The translations under genes were made by a program, and so were the position numbers. A stretch of 34,663 nucleotides of DNA from Rhodanobacter glycinis (GTDB lineage: Bacteria; Pseudomonadota; Gammaproteobacteria; Xanthomonadales; Rhodanobacteraceae), in contig NZ_FOSR01000025.1 in NCBI RefSeq assembly GCF_900114325.1, positions 1 to 34,663 on the forward strand, in the 5' to 3' direction. This document shows, in pieces, positions 1 to 12,244 of this stretch. Numbering within the stretch: the first letter of the stretch is position 1; each line of letters opens with the position of its first letter. The notes below the pieces were generated by a model. That model did no database searches, was not told the origin of the DNA, and saw only the letters and a list, made by a program, of their open reading frames with translations.

Positions 1-23
1 CGCTACGGCATCCTGCCTTCGCG

Positions 24-58
24 TCAAGACTGCTGCCTTAAACCACTCGGCCATCTCT
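24..58 (-). pseudogene. 5' fragment of a tRNA-Ser gene
   Basis: Read on the minus strand, 35 nt match the 5' half of a bacterial tRNA-Ser: most of the acceptor strand, the GCCGAGTGG D-arm, and an anticodon-arm start ending CAGTCTTGA. The next bases do not form the expected anticodon 3' strand, and no variable arm or T-arm follows before the window edge. The first two acceptor bases also differ from the usual GG. It is therefore a truncated copy, not a working tRNA as far as visible. It lies downstream of serS, in the same direction. It could be a scar of integration into a tRNA-Ser gene or part of a dispersed repeat. The window edge limits certainty. Confidence 0.45.
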
Positions 59-78
59 GGCGTTTGTCTGCGCGAACA

Positions 79-95
79 GGCGTACTGCGTACGCC
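79..95. repeat. perfect short inverted repeat (7-bp arms)
   Basis: GGCGTAC and GTACGCC flank a 3-nt loop in the non-coding stretch between the tRNA-Ser fragment and the small membrane protein gene. No T-run follows on either strand, so a rho-independent terminator is not supported. The rest of 59-175 shows no gene. Confidence 0.4.
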
Positions 96-175
96 ACTAC
101 GGCAGTTTGATTCCGGGCTTCCTGCCCTCCCGCGAAAACCACGCTTCGTCTGCGACTCCGCGGCGCGCAATGCTA

Positions 176-1869
<1,694 letters not shown>

Positions 1870-1920
1870 TTATCGCCGCCCACCCGGTGACCCGCAATGC
1901 GGCGCACATCCGGACGAAGC

Positions 1921-3273
1921 TTACGACTTGTGCCGGGCTTCCCGGCGTGCCGCGCGCAGAGCCTGCAGTTTCTCGCGCAATTTCAGCTCCAGCCCGCGTT
2001 CGACCGGTTCATAGAACACCGTGCCATCCAGCGCATCGGGCAGGCATTGCTGATCGAGCGCGACGCCACCATCGGCATCGTGGTCGTACTGGTAGTTCTT
2101 GCCGTAGCCAAGCCCCTTCATCAGCTTGGTCGGTGCATTGCGCAGGTGCATCGGCACCTCCAGCGTGCCGCTTTCGCGCACCGCGGCACGCGCCTGGTTC
2201 CAGGCCTTGTAGGCGGCATTGCTCTTGGGCGCAACGGCCAGCCAGATTGCGAGCTGAGCCAGACCCAGTTCGCCTTCCGGGCTGCCCAGGCGCTCGTAGG
2301 TATCCCAGGCATCCAGTGCCATGCGCCATGCACGCGGCTCGGCCAGGCCAATGTCTTCCACGGCCATGCGGGTCATGCGCCGGGCCAGATAGGCCGGATC
2401 GCAGCCGCCATCGAGCATGCGTGCCAGCCAGTACACCGCGGCATCCGGATCGGACGAGCGCACCGACTTGTGCAGCGCCGAGATCTGGTCGTAGAACTGC
2501 TCGCCGCCCTTGTCGAAACGACGCGTGCGATCGGCCAGCACCTGCTCCAGGGTGGCCTCGTCGATACGGCCATCTTCGGCCAGTTCCGCTGCAATCTCCA
2601 GCAGGGTCAGGCCACGACGCACATCACCGTCAGCCGCCTGGGCAATGGACTCGAGCGACGCCTCGTCGATCTGCAACTGTTGTTCGCCAAGGCCCCGCTC
2701 GCCGTCATCCAGCGCCCTGCGCAGGGCAGCGATGATGTCCCCGGACGAGAGCGCCTCCAGCACATGCACGCGGCAGCGCGAGAGCAACGCCGAATTGAGT
2801 TCGAACGAGGGGTTCTCGGTGGTGGCGCCGACGAACAGGATCACGCCTTTTTCGATATGCGGCAGGAAGGCATCCTGCTGCGCCTTGTTGAAGCGATGCA
2901 CTTCGTCGACGAACAGGACGGTACGACGTCCCCGGGCGAAATTCGCTTCCGCTTCCGTCAATGCCTTGCGCACATCGGGCAAGCCGGACATCACGGCGGA
3001 GATCGCGCAGAAGTCCGCGTCCGCATAACGCGCCATCAACAAGGCCAGGGTGGTCTTGCCGCAGCCCGGCGGCCCCCACAGCACCATCGAATGCACGCGC
3101 CCGGCTTCCAGCGCACGACGCAACGGTTTGCCCTCGCCCACCAACCGACGCTGGCCGACGATCTCGTCGAGATCGCGCGGGCGCATGCGTTCGGCCAGCG
3201 GCTTGAGCGACTCGGGCTCATTGCCGGCGAAAAGGTCGGGGGAAGACGATGACGGGAAGGACATGGGCGGCAT
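1921..3273 (-). CDS. rarA: replication-associated recombination protein A (AAA+ ATPase)
   Basis: RarA (MgsA) is an AAA+ ATPase of the clamp-loader/RuvB type that acts at stalled replication forks and binds SSB. In this 450-residue protein Walker A is GPPGCGKT at residues 67-74 and Walker B is VLFVDEVHRF near 119-128. Sensor 1 lies in GATTENPSF and an arginine finger in SRCRV. The C-terminal half carries the helical tetramerisation region typical of MgsA. Two starts three codons apart (MPPMSF) are possible and neither has a clear ribosome binding site; the longer is given. It sits 24 bp downstream of the DUF1275 gene and is probably cotranscribed with lolA. Confidence 0.95.
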   Translation of the reverse strand: MPPMSFPSSSSPDLFAGNEPESLKPLAERMRPRDLDEIVGQRRLVGEGKPLRRALEAGRVHSMVLWGPPGCGKTTLALLMARYADADFCAISAVMSGLPDVRKALTEAEANFARGRRTVLFVDEVHRFNKAQQDAFLPHIEKGVILFVGATTENPSFELNSALLSRCRVHVLEALSSGDIIAALRRALDDGERGLGEQQLQIDEASLESIAQAADGDVRRGLTLLEIAAELAEDGRIDEATLEQVLADRTRRFDKGGEQFYDQISALHKSVRSSDPDAAVYWLARMLDGGCDPAYLARRMTRMAVEDIGLAEPRAWRMALDAWDTYERLGSPEGELGLAQLAIWLAVAPKSNAAYKAWNQARAAVRESGTLEVPMHLRNAPTKLMKGLGYGKNYQYDHDADGGVALDQQCLPDALDGTVFYEPVERGLELKLREKLQALRAARREARHKS

Positions 3274-3297
3274 GATAACGCGCCGATCGCGCGCGGC

Positions 3298-3984
3298 TCA
3301 GTCGGGAATCCGCACCGTTTTCACCAGGTACTGGCGATAGAGGCTGTAACCCAGCCCGCAGGCGCCGGTCAGGGCGGCGGGAATCAGCAGGCTGCGTTCC
3401 TGCATCAGGCGGAACAGCAGCGCACCCGCCGCGCTGCCGAGCATGAAGGTGGTCGCCACCAGCACGCACAGGCGCAGGCGCAACATGTCCACGGGCAGGC
3501 GGCGCAGCATCTGCCCCAGGTAGATGCCCATGTCGGTGAAGATGCCGGTCACGTGCGTGGTGCGGAACACCATGCCGCTGTAGGTGCTGACCATGCCGTT
3601 CTGCAGGCCGACCGCGATCGACGCCAAGTACAGGCCGATCGAACTGTTCGCATCCAGCAGCGGCACGGCGGCGAACAGCAGCAGCGATTCCAGCGTCAGC
3701 GCCACGCCGTAGCGGCGCCCCAGTTTCAGCGTGCTCTGCTGCACGATGAAGCCGCTGAGCGCGGCGCCAAGCACGAACGAGGCGATCGTCAGCGCCCAGT
3801 GCCATGCTTCGCCGCCGTTGCCGGTGCCCAGCGAGATGCCGAGCAGGCTGGTGTTGCCCGTCATGTTGCTGATCGACTGGTGCCGGAAACCCAGGTAACC
3901 GGCGGCATTGACCATGCCGGCGATGAAGGCGAGCACACCGCCGCCGAACCATGCCCAGCGCGGCAACTGGCGCAGCACGGGCAT
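3298..3984 (-). CDS. DUF1275 (YoaK-like) membrane protein
   Basis: A 228-residue integral membrane protein with about six hydrophobic segments. Family signatures are clear: NAAGYLGF and SNMTGN near the N-terminus, and GLQNGMVSTYSG followed by RTTHVTGIFTD mid-protein. The family (PF06912) has no firmly established biochemical function. The gene begins 6 bp after lolA, so it is almost certainly in the same transcript. It is an insertion relative to the E. coli lolA-rarA-serS order. Confidence 0.9.
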   Translation of the reverse strand: MPVLRQLPRWAWFGGGVLAFIAGMVNAAGYLGFRHQSISNMTGNTSLLGISLGTGNGGEAWHWALTIASFVLGAALSGFIVQQSTLKLGRRYGVALTLESLLLFAAVPLLDANSSIGLYLASIAVGLQNGMVSTYSGMVFRTTHVTGIFTDMGIYLGQMLRRLPVDMLRLRLCVLVATTFMLGSAAGALLFRLMQERSLLIPAALTGACGLGYSLYRQYLVKTVRIPD

Positions 3985-3990
3985 CGGTGG

Positions 3991-4653
3991 TCAGTCCTTC
4001 AACGGCTGAGTGCTGATCACCGGCAGGTCACCGATCACGTCGGCGCCCTTGGGCGGCGTGAAGTTGAATGTCTGCGGGGGAATCGCCACGTTGCGCTTCC
4101 AGTTCGAGAAACGGATGTTGGTGGTCGAGCCGAGCTGGTCGCGGAATGTCATGCGGGCCAAACCGTTGGCGTCGAAGCCGAGGTCCGCATAGTCGAACTG
4201 CGGATTGGCCGCGGTGGACGTGAGCCGCAGCCAGACCAGGCCGTCGTGCTCGCCCTTTTCGACCACCTTGAAGTTCTTGTCCAGTTGCGAGACGTCGGTG
4301 AGCACGGTCAGCGGACTGTGCGCTTCCTCGGTACTCTGCTTGCGCACGGTGACCTGCTCCAGCGACGGGTCGTACATCCATACCCGGCTGCCGTCGGCCA
4401 CGATGGTCTGCTTGTACGGCGTGAGCGTATCCCAGCGGAATTCGCGCGGCGCCTCCAATGCCAGCGTGCCGGAACTGGTTTGCCCAGGCTGGCCGTCGAC
4501 GTTGGTAAGCGTCTGAGTGAACTGGCCGGTGAGCGAGTGCAGGTCGTGCGCAAAAGCATCCAGTCGCGCACGAGCGGGACCGGAAGCGGCCTGTGCCCCG
4601 GCGCTCAGCGACAGCACCAGCGCGGCGGTAACGGCGAGCATGAAGCGTTTCAT
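3991..4653 (-). CDS. lolA: outer-membrane lipoprotein carrier protein
   Basis: LolA is the periplasmic chaperone that takes lipoproteins from LolCDE at the inner membrane to LolB at the outer membrane. The product is 220 residues with a Sec signal peptide (MKRFMLAV start, AQA-type cleavage site near residue 22). The mature part shows the LolA pattern: an N-terminal helix, then FTQTL, SSGTLALEAPREFRWD and VWMYDPSLEQVTV. The reading frame extends 15 codons further upstream, but only the inner ATG puts the signal peptide at the N-terminus and has a ribosome binding site (AGGGAA). It lies between ftsK and rarA, as in E. coli. Confidence 0.95.
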   Translation of the reverse strand: MKRFMLAVTAALVLSLSAGAQAASGPARARLDAFAHDLHSLTGQFTQTLTNVDGQPGQTSSGTLALEAPREFRWDTLTPYKQTIVADGSRVWMYDPSLEQVTVRKQSTEEAHSPLTVLTDVSQLDKNFKVVEKGEHDGLVWLRLTSTAANPQFDYADLGFDANGLARMTFRDQLGSTTNIRFSNWKRNVAIPPQTFNFTPPKGADVIGDLPVISTQPLKD

Positions 4654-4712
4654 CGGATTCCCTGCTGACGGCAATGGCGTTGAATTGTGGCCAGTCATCG
4701 CTTAACGGACCT

Positions 4713-4783
4713 GTAGGAGCCGGCTGGCGGGCGATGCTCTTCCCGAAAACTTGTAAAAGCATCGCCCGCCAGCGGGCTCCTAC
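4713..4783. repeat. REP-type inverted repeat, copy 1
   Basis: An imperfect palindrome of about 71 bp in the ftsK-lolA gap. The left arm begins GTAGGAGCC and includes GGCGGGCGATGC. The right arm is its complement, ending GGCTCCTAC, with an AT-richer centre. A near-identical element lies at 28946-29024. The structure resembles the paired REP/REPIN elements dispersed in Pseudomonas and xanthomonad genomes. In RNA it would form a long hairpin that could affect the ftsK-lolA transcript. Confidence 0.85.
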
Positions 4784-4821
4784 GGAATTGCTGGGAACAA
4801 CGGGCGTCTATCGGTGTTTCA

Positions 4822-7149
4822 TCAATTTTTCGGTGGTGGTGGCGCCAGCACCTCGCGGTTGCCATTGTGCTGCGGAGCGCTGACCACACCATCCTGCTCC
4901 ATCTGCTCGACCAGCCGCGCGGCGCGGTTGTAGCCGATGCGCAAATGGCGCTGCACGCCGGAGATCGAGGCGCGGCGCGTCTGCGTGACGACGGCCACGG
5001 CCTTGTCGTACAACTGGGCATCGGCATCGCCGCCCTCCTCGCCGTCTTGCGGCAGGCCGGAATCGTTGATGAACTTGCCGTCGGACGTGGCCTGCACTTC
5101 TTCCAGCACGCCTTCGACGTACTGCGGCTCGCCCTGGGCCTTCAGCCAGTTCACCACGCCATGCACCTCGTGGTCGTCGACGAAAGCACCATGCACGCGC
5201 TCGGGCGTGGCAGTGCCCGGCGGCAGGTAGAGCATGTCGCCGTGGCCAAGCAATGCTTCGGCGCCGGATTGATCGAGAATCGTGCGCGAGTCAATCTTGG
5301 ACGACACCTGGAACGCGATGCGGGTGGGGATGTTGGCCTTGATCAGGCCGGTGATCACATCCACCGACGGGCGCTGGGTGGCCAGGATCAGGTGCACGCC
5401 GGCAGCACGCGCCTTCTGCGCCAGGCGGGCGATCAGCTCTTCCACCTTCTTGCCGACGATCATCATCATGTCGGCGAATTCGTCGATGATGACCACGATG
5501 TTCGGCAGCGGCTCCAGCGGCTCGGCCGCCAGGTTGGGCATTTCGGGATTGGGCCGGAACAGCGGGTCCAGCAGCGGCTGGCCGGCGTTCTCGGCCTCTT
5601 TCACCTTCTTGTTGAAACCGCCCAGGTTGCGCACGCCCACCGCGGCCATCAGCTTGTAGCGGCGCTCCATCTCGGCCACGCACCAGCGCAATGCGTTGGC
5701 GGCTTCCTTCATGTCGGTGACCACCGGCGCCAGCAGGTGCGGGATGCCCTCGTAGACCGAGAGCTCCAGCATCTTCGGGTCGATCATGATCAGCCGCACA
5801 TCCTTGTAGCTGGCCTTGTACAGCAGACTCAGCACCATCGCGTTCACCGCGACGGACTTGCCCGAGCCGGTGGTGCCGGCCACCAGCAGGTGCGGCATCT
5901 TGGCCAGGTCCACCACCACGGGTTTTCCGCCGATGTCCTTGCCCAGCGCCAGCGCCAGCGGCGACTTGATCTGGTCGTACTTGTCCGAACGCAGGATCTC
6001 GGACAGGTAGACGATCTGCTTGCGGGTATTGGGAATTTCCAGGCCGATCACGTTCTTGCCCGGAATCACGTCGACCACGCGCACGCTGACCACCGACAGG
6101 CCACGCGCAATGTCCTTGTCCAGGCTGGACACCTGCGAGCCGCGAATGCCCGGGGCAGGCTCCAGCTCGAAACGGGTGATCACCGGGCCGGGGTACACGC
6201 CGACCACCTTGGCCTCGATGCGGAAGTCCTTCAACTTCAGCTCGACCTGGCGCGACAGCACTTCCAGCGTTTCTTCCGAATAACCCGGCCCCTGATCCGG
6301 TGCTTCGTCAAGCAGCGACAGCGGCGGCAGCTCGCCGGGCTGCGAGGCGCCGCTGAACAGCGGGATCTGCGTTTCCAGCCTGGCGCGCTCGCTCTTCGCC
6401 ACCGGCGCGGGCGGCGTTTCGATACGCACCGGCTCGCGCTTGGCCTGCTTCACCGCGTCGACCTTCTTGACCACCTCGCGCTCGGCGCGGGCCTGGCGCG
6501 CCGCCAGCTGATCCGGCATCCGGCGCAGCTTGCCACCGGCCCAGGCCAGTGCGCGCACCACGCCCTGCCCGGTCCAATCCATCACCCGGAACCATGACAA
6601 CCCGGTGGCCAGCGTCACCGCAATCAGGAATATCGCCAGCAACAGCAACGGTGCGCCTTCGTTGCCGAAGGCACGGCCCATGCCGTAGCTCACCGCATGG
6701 CCGACGACGCCACCGGCGCCCTCGGGCAACATGTTGCTGGTGGGGAAATTGAGCGTACACAACGCCGGCGCGGTAACGAAGAAGAACACCGAGCCGACCA
6801 GCCGCAACGAGGATTCCCACGGTTGGGCATTGCGCTCGCCATGGTGGCGCAGCACCTGCACGCCCAGGAACAGCAGCAGCAGCGGGAAACAGTACGCCAC
6901 GCCCCCGAACAGGTAGCGCAGCAAGTCCGCGATGTAGGCGCCCACGGTGCCGCAGAGGTTGTGCACATGCCCGGCGGACCCGGCATGCGACCACCCCGGG
7001 TCACGCGCGTCGTAGCTGGCCACGCAGACCAGCAGGAACAGCGCCAGCGGCAGCAGCACCAGCGCGCCGGCCTCGCGAAGACGGCGCTTGAGCTCTTCGC
7101 TCAAGCCGGCCTTTTCCTTTTCTTTCTTTGCGTTTGCGCTACGCGGCAC
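4822..7149 (-). CDS. ftsK: DNA translocase FtsK
   Basis: A septum-anchored motor that pumps chromosome dimer termini towards dif and activates XerCD. The product is 775 residues. About four membrane segments occupy residues 25-190, then a linker shorter than in E. coli. The alpha/beta motor follows, with Walker A GTTGSGKS at 425-432 and Walker [13 protein letters not shown]-terminal winged-helix gamma domain includes [20 protein letters not shown], the KOPS-reading element. The open frame continues 104 codons further upstream, but that part is unlike FtsK. A GTG at 7149 follows AGAGGAAA and gives the usual N-terminus ([12 protein letters not shown]), so I chose it. The gene is divergent from trxB. 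Confidence 0.95.
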   Translation of the reverse strand: MPRSANAKKEKEKAGLSEELKRRLREAGALVLLPLALFLLVCVASYDARDPGWSHAGSAGHVHNLCGTVGAYIADLLRYLFGGVAYCFPLLLLFLGVQVLRHHGERNAQPWESSLRLVGSVFFFVTAPALCTLNFPTSNMLPEGAGGVVGHAVSYGMGRAFGNEGAPLLLLAIFLIAVTLATGLSWFRVMDWTGQGVVRALAWAGGKLRRMPDQLAARQARAEREVVKKVDAVKQAKREPVRIETPPAPVAKSERARLETQIPLFSGASQPGELPPLSLLDEAPDQGPGYSEETLEVLSRQVELKLKDFRIEAKVVGVYPGPVITRFELEPAPGIRGSQVSSLDKDIARGLSVVSVRVVDVIPGKNVIGLEIPNTRKQIVYLSEILRSDKYDQIKSPLALALGKDIGGKPVVVDLAKMPHLLVAGTTGSGKSVAVNAMVLSLLYKASYKDVRLIMIDPKMLELSVYEGIPHLLAPVVTDMKEAANALRWCVAEMERRYKLMAAVGVRNLGGFNKKVKEAENAGQPLLDPLFRPNPEMPNLAAEPLEPLPNIVVIIDEFADMMMIVGKKVEELIARLAQKARAAGVHLILATQRPSVDVITGLIKANIPTRIAFQVSSKIDSRTILDQSGAEALLGHGDMLYLPPGTATPERVHGAFVDDHEVHGVVNWLKAQGEPQYVEGVLEEVQATSDGKFINDSGLPQDGEEGGDADAQLYDKAVAVVTQTRRASISGVQRHLRIGYNRAARLVEQMEQDGVVSAPQHNGNREVLAPPPPKN

Positions 7150-8472
<1,323 letters not shown>

Positions 8473-8479
8473 ACCACCC

Positions 8480-8508
8480 GGTGACGGCGGGCGCGGCCCG
8501 CCATCACC
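8480..8508 (+). terminator. hairpin after trxB, possible terminator
   Basis: 13-nt arms (GGTGACGGCGGGC and its near complement, one mismatch) enclose a 3-nt loop, 7 bp after the trxB stop. No T-run follows, so intrinsic termination is uncertain. It may stabilise the 3' end instead. Confidence 0.5.
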
Positions 8509-8622
8509 CACGCCGCGTCATCCGGCGTTGCACGCCGCCGTCGTACCATGCCCGGACAGCCCGGCCTTGCGACCTCGGTCGACATCCGGGCCTGATTCCT
8601 CGCCAGCCAGGGATTCGACGCG

Positions 8623-9882
8623 ATGCATGCCAAATGGCTTTTTATCGGCAGCCAGTTCACCCGCCGGATGTGGTTCCGCGCCACGCTCTACGGCGTCTTC
8701 GGCGTGGCCTCGGCGCTACTCGGCGCGCTGCTGCGGCCGTGGCTGCCGGAGGGCCTTGCCACCCGCATCGGCGCCGACGCCGTCGGCAACATCCTGGGCA
8801 TCCTGGCGTCCAGCATGCTGGCCGTCACCACCTTCTCGCTATCGACGATGGTCACGTCGTACGTCGCTGCCGGCAGCAGCGCCACGCCGCGCGCGTCCAA
8901 ATTGCTGATCGAGGATTCGGCGGCACAAGGCGCCCTGGCCAGTTTCATCGGCGCCTTCCTGTTCAGCATCGTCGGACTGATCGCCCTGAGCGCCGGCATC
9001 TACGGCGACAGCGGTCGCCTGGTTCTGTTCGCCGCCACCGTCGTGCTGATCGTGGTCATCGTGATCACCCTGCTGCGCTGGATCGACCAGCTTTCGCGGC
9101 TGGGCCGCGTGGGCGAAACCATCAATCGCGTCGAACGCGCCACGCGCGAAGCGATGCAGCAACACCTGCGCGATCCATGGTTGGGCGGCACGCCGTGCAA
9201 GGTTGTTCCCGCAGGCACGCATGCCGTGGAAAGCGACCGCATCGGTTACGTGCAATACATCGACACCGGCCTGCTGCAGGCCATCGCCGAAGAGCAGTCG
9301 CTGGAACTGTGGGTCAACGCGCCCGCCGGAACCTATGCCGCCCCGGGACGCGCCGTCGTCCATGCCTCGCGCAAGGTCGACGACGAGCTGCGCAAGCGCC
9401 TGGCCGATGCCTTCGTGATCGGCGACGGGCGCGACTTTCGCCAGGATCCACGCTTCGGTTTCGTGGTGCTCACCGAAATCGCGCAACGCGCGCTGTCGCC
9501 GGCCGTCAACGATCCCGGCACCGCGATCGACGTGCTCGGTACGGTCACCCGCCTGTTGTGCCAATGGGCGCGCCAGGCCGAAAACGGTGACACCCCGCCG
9601 ACGCGCCACGAGCGCATCCATGTGCCGCCGCTTGCCGTGGACGACTGCTTCGATGACGTGTTCGCACCCTTGTCGCGCGATGCGGGCGGCATGCTGGAAG
9701 TCGGCATTCGCCTGCGCAAATCGCTGGCCACGCTTGGCGGCCTTGGCTTCGCCCCGTTCGAATCGCCGGTGCGGCAGCATGCCTCGCGCGCGCTGGAACT
9801 GGCCGCAAAGGCTTTGCCGCTGGAACGGGATCGGCGCGAACTCGAGGCCATTCCCGTCGGTGCGGCGACCGGCAAAGACTGA
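8623..9882 (+). CDS. DUF2254 membrane protein
   Basis: A 419-residue protein with about four membrane segments in residues 1-155, then a large soluble part. The layout and segments such as TTFSLSTMVTSY and SPAVNDPGTAIDVLGT match the DUF2254 family (PF10011), whose function is not established. The ATG is preceded by GGATTCGACGCG, giving a modest ribosome binding site. The next gene starts 6 bp after its stop, suggesting cotranscription with the FemAB-like gene. Confidence 0.88.
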   Translation: MHAKWLFIGSQFTRRMWFRATLYGVFGVASALLGALLRPWLPEGLATRIGADAVGNILGILASSMLAVTTFSLSTMVTSYVAAGSSATPRASKLLIEDSAAQGALASFIGAFLFSIVGLIALSAGIYGDSGRLVLFAATVVLIVVIVITLLRWIDQLSRLGRVGETINRVERATREAMQQHLRDPWLGGTPCKVVPAGTHAVESDRIGYVQYIDTGLLQAIAEEQSLELWVNAPAGTYAAPGRAVVHASRKVDDELRKRLADAFVIGDGRDFRQDPRFGFVVLTEIAQRALSPAVNDPGTAIDVLGTVTRLLCQWARQAENGDTPPTRHERIHVPPLAVDDCFDDVFAPLSRDAGGMLEVGIRLRKSLATLGGLGFAPFESPVRQHASRALELAAKALPLERDRRELEAIPVGAATGKD

Positions 9883-9888
9883 TCGCGC

Positions 9889-11025
9889 ATGACGCTCATC
9901 ACACGCTTCCACGCCCATGTCGCCGACATGCCGCAGGCCGACTGGGACGCGCTTCGGCCGGACGACAATCCGTTTGTCTCACACGCGTTCCTGCATGCGC
10001 TGGAACGCGACGGCTGCGTGCGCCCCGAATGGGGCTGGCAGGTCCATCACCTCGGGCTGTACGAACGCGACCGCCTGGTGGCCGCCGCGCCGCTGTACCT
10101 GAAAGGCAATTCGCACGGCGAGTTCGTGTTCGACTGGAGCTGGGCCAGTGCGTGGGAACGTGCCGGTGGCCAGTACTACCCCAAGCTGCTCTGCGGCGTG
10201 CCGTATTCGCCGGTGCCCGGTCCGCGCCTGCTGGTCGGCAATGACGCGATGCAGGCGCCGATCCTGCAACGTGCACTGGTCGAGGCAATGCGTGAGGAAG
10301 CCGAGCAGCGCGGCCTGTCGTCGGTCCACGCCAATTTCCTCACCGAGCACGAAGCGACCGCCTTCGACATGGACTGGCTCGCACGTACCGATGTGCAGTT
10401 CCATTGGCACAACCGCGGCTGGCGCGACTTCGAGGATTTCCTTGCCACGCTCAACCACAAGAAGCGCAAGAACATCCATCACGAACGCGCCCGCGTCGCC
10501 AGCAGCGGCCTGGACATCGAATGGCGCGCCGGCCGTGAATTGCGGCTGGACGAATGGCGCCAGATCCATGCGCTGTACCAGGCCACCTTCGATGCCCGGG
10601 GCAACCACGCCGCATTGACCACCGCCTTCTTCAGTCGCCTCGGCGAGCTGGGCGATACCGTGCAACTCGCCCTGGCGCGCAACGGCGACGAGATCGTGGC
10701 GATGGCGTTGTTCCTGCACAGCGACGACGTTCTGTACGGCCGCTACTGGGGCGCCACCATCGAAGTGCCCGGCCTGCATTTCGAGCTGTGCTACTACCGC
10801 GGCATCGAATACGCCATCGCGCGCAAGCTGCAGCGTTTCGAACCCGGCGCGCAGGGCGAGCACAAGCTGGCACGCGGTTTCCTGCCGGCCACGACGCACT
10901 CCCGCCACTATCTTGTGCATGAGGGTTTCCGCGAGGCCGTGCAGAAAGCGCTTGAACACGAATCCGCGGACATGGCCGCCTACACCGAAACCTTGCTCGC
11001 GCACACGCCGTACGCCAAGCGCTGA
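9889..11025 (+). CDS. FemAB/GNAT-like protein (DUF482)
   Basis: A 378-residue soluble protein of the peptidogalycan-type acyltransferase family (PF04339, DUF482), which has the FemAB/GNAT fold. Family features seen are the N-terminal NPFVSHAFLHALE, the AAPLYLKGNSHGEFVFDWSW segment, HWHNRGW, LNHKKRKNIHHER, and FEPGAQGEHKLARGF near the C-terminus. The substrate is unknown; amino-acid or fatty-acyl transfer to an envelope or storage component is suggested only by the fold. It starts 6 bp after the DUF2254 gene. Confidence 0.88.
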   Translation: MTLITRFHAHVADMPQADWDALRPDDNPFVSHAFLHALERDGCVRPEWGWQVHHLGLYERDRLVAAAPLYLKGNSHGEFVFDWSWASAWERAGGQYYPKLLCGVPYSPVPGPRLLVGNDAMQAPILQRALVEAMREEAEQRGLSSVHANFLTEHEATAFDMDWLARTDVQFHWHNRGWRDFEDFLATLNHKKRKNIHHERARVASSGLDIEWRAGRELRLDEWRQIHALYQATFDARGNHAALTTAFFSRLGELGDTVQLALARNGDEIVAMALFLHSDDVLYGRYWGATIEVPGLHFELCYYRGIEYAIARKLQRFEPGAQGEHKLARGFLPATTHSRHYLVHEGFREAVQKALEHESADMAAYTETLLAHTPYAKR

Positions 11026-11083
11026 CGTGGCATCATGCAGCGGTCTTCATGCGAGAAGGCCCCAGCTACCGATAAGGATGCAC

Positions 11084-11491
11084 ATGCCGCACATCCACGA
11101 CACGCTTGCCGCCGACGCTTCCGCGCGCGACCTTGCCGCCTTGCAGGGCACATGGGAACAAGTCGATTTCGAGGAAAACGGGGTAGCCAATCCGCCCGAC
11201 ATCCATGGCGCGCCCGGGGCCATCACCGTGATCCGTGGCCAGCACTTCGAGGTGCGCACCATCGAGGGCGGGTTGTTGCTGGAAGGCAGCTTCGAGATCG
11301 ATGCCTCGGCAACCCCCAAGGCCATCACCTGGACGGACTCGATGGGATCGGATGCAGGCAAGCCTCTTCCCGCCATCTACACGCTCGATGGCGACCGTTT
11401 CGTGTTCATCGCCTCCGATGAAGGCATGCCGCGCCCCCAAGTGTTTCGCACCACGCAAGGACAAGCCATGCGCAGCTTCGTCCGCAGGTAA
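11084..11491 (+). CDS. TIGR03067-like small protein
   Basis: A 135-residue protein resembling the TIGR03067 family: the start ARDLAALQGTWEQVDFEENG is the typical opening, followed by a beta-rich, lipocalin-like pattern (FEVRTIEGG, ITWTDSMG, YTLDGDRFVF). No signal peptide is evident and the function is unknown. Two starts two codons apart (MHMPH) are possible; the second lies 6 nt after AAGG and is given. aat follows after 21 bp. Confidence 0.75.
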   Translation: MPHIHDTLAADASARDLAALQGTWEQVDFEENGVANPPDIHGAPGAITVIRGQHFEVRTIEGGLLLEGSFEIDASATPKAITWTDSMGSDAGKPLPAIYTLDGDRFVFIASDEGMPRPQVFRTTQGQAMRSFVRR

Positions 11492-11512
11492 GCAAAACCG
11501 TCTGCACCGACC

Positions 11513-12244
11513 ATGATCCGCCTGCCCCTGCTCGAAGACGATGCGCCGGACCGCTTTCCCGATCCGGCGCGCGCCCTGCCCGAACCGAACGGCCTGCTCG
11601 CCTTCGGTGGCGATCTTTCACCGCAACGCCTGCTGGCGGCCTACGCACGGGGGATCTTTCCGTGGTACGGCGAAGGCCAGCCGATCCTGTGGTGGTCGCC
11701 CGATCCGCGTTGCGTGTTCGATACCGGCGCGCTGAAACCGAACCGCAGCCTGCGCCGCCTGCTGGCGCGCACGTCCTGGCACGTCAGCGTGGACCGCGCG
11801 TTCCGTGAAGTGATCGAAGCCTGCGCCGAACCACGTCAGGACGAGCCCGGCACCTGGATCACCCCCGCGATGATGAACGCCTACACCGCCCTGCACGCCC
11901 AGGGCCACGCACATAGCGTCGAGGTATGGGATGGTGGCCACCTGGTCGGTGGCATCTACGGCGTGGCGATCGGCCGATTGTTCTGCGGCGAATCGATGTT
12001 CAGTCGCCAAAGCGGCGGCTCGAAAGTCGCGCTGATGGCGCTGGCTGCACGCTTGCGCGAGTGGGGCTTCCCGCTGCTCGATGCGCAGGTGGTCAACCCG
12101 CACCTGCTGTCACTCGGTGCGCTGGAAATCCCGCGCATCGACTTCCTTGCCCGGGTACGCGAATTGGTGGCGCTCCCGCTCGTCGAAGGCAGCTGGAGCG
12201 ATGGCGCCGCCCGACCCGCACAGGATCTGCTGTCAGGAACCTGA
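11513..12244 (+). CDS. aat: leucyl/phenylalanyl-tRNA-protein transferase
   Basis: A cytoplasmic enzyme of the N-end rule pathway. It transfers Leu or Phe from tRNA to proteins with N-terminal Lys or Arg, marking them for ClpS-ClpAP degradation. The product is 243 residues. Signatures include GLLAFGGDLSPQRLLAAYARGIFPW, given here as GLLAFGGDLS and GIFPW, then WWSPDPR, GGIYGVAIGRLFCGESMFS-type core with GESMFS, SKVAL, and DAQVVNPHLLSLGA. Its 3' end overlaps the convergent HD-GYP gene by 12 bp. E. coli also has aat near trxB. Confidence 0.95.
   Translation: MIRLPLLEDDAPDRFPDPARALPEPNGLLAFGGDLSPQRLLAAYARGIFPWYGEGQPILWWSPDPRCVFDTGALKPNRSLRRLLARTSWHVSVDRAFREVIEACAEPRQDEPGTWITPAMMNAYTALHAQGHAHSVEVWDGGHLVGGIYGVAIGRLFCGESMFSRQSGGSKVALMALAARLREWGFPLLDAQVVNPHLLSLGALEIPRIDFLARVRELVALPLVEGSWSDGAARPAQDLLSGT

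Noticed and set aside
4867-6597. 576-codon + frame antisense to ftsK
   Set aside because: Opposes the FtsK motor domain, with low-complexity His/Gln/Arg content. The same reasoning removes the long frames at 1897-3252, 7477-8511, 8839-9918, 12818-14548, 17454-19019, 20382-22256, 22216-23526 and 24752-25912.
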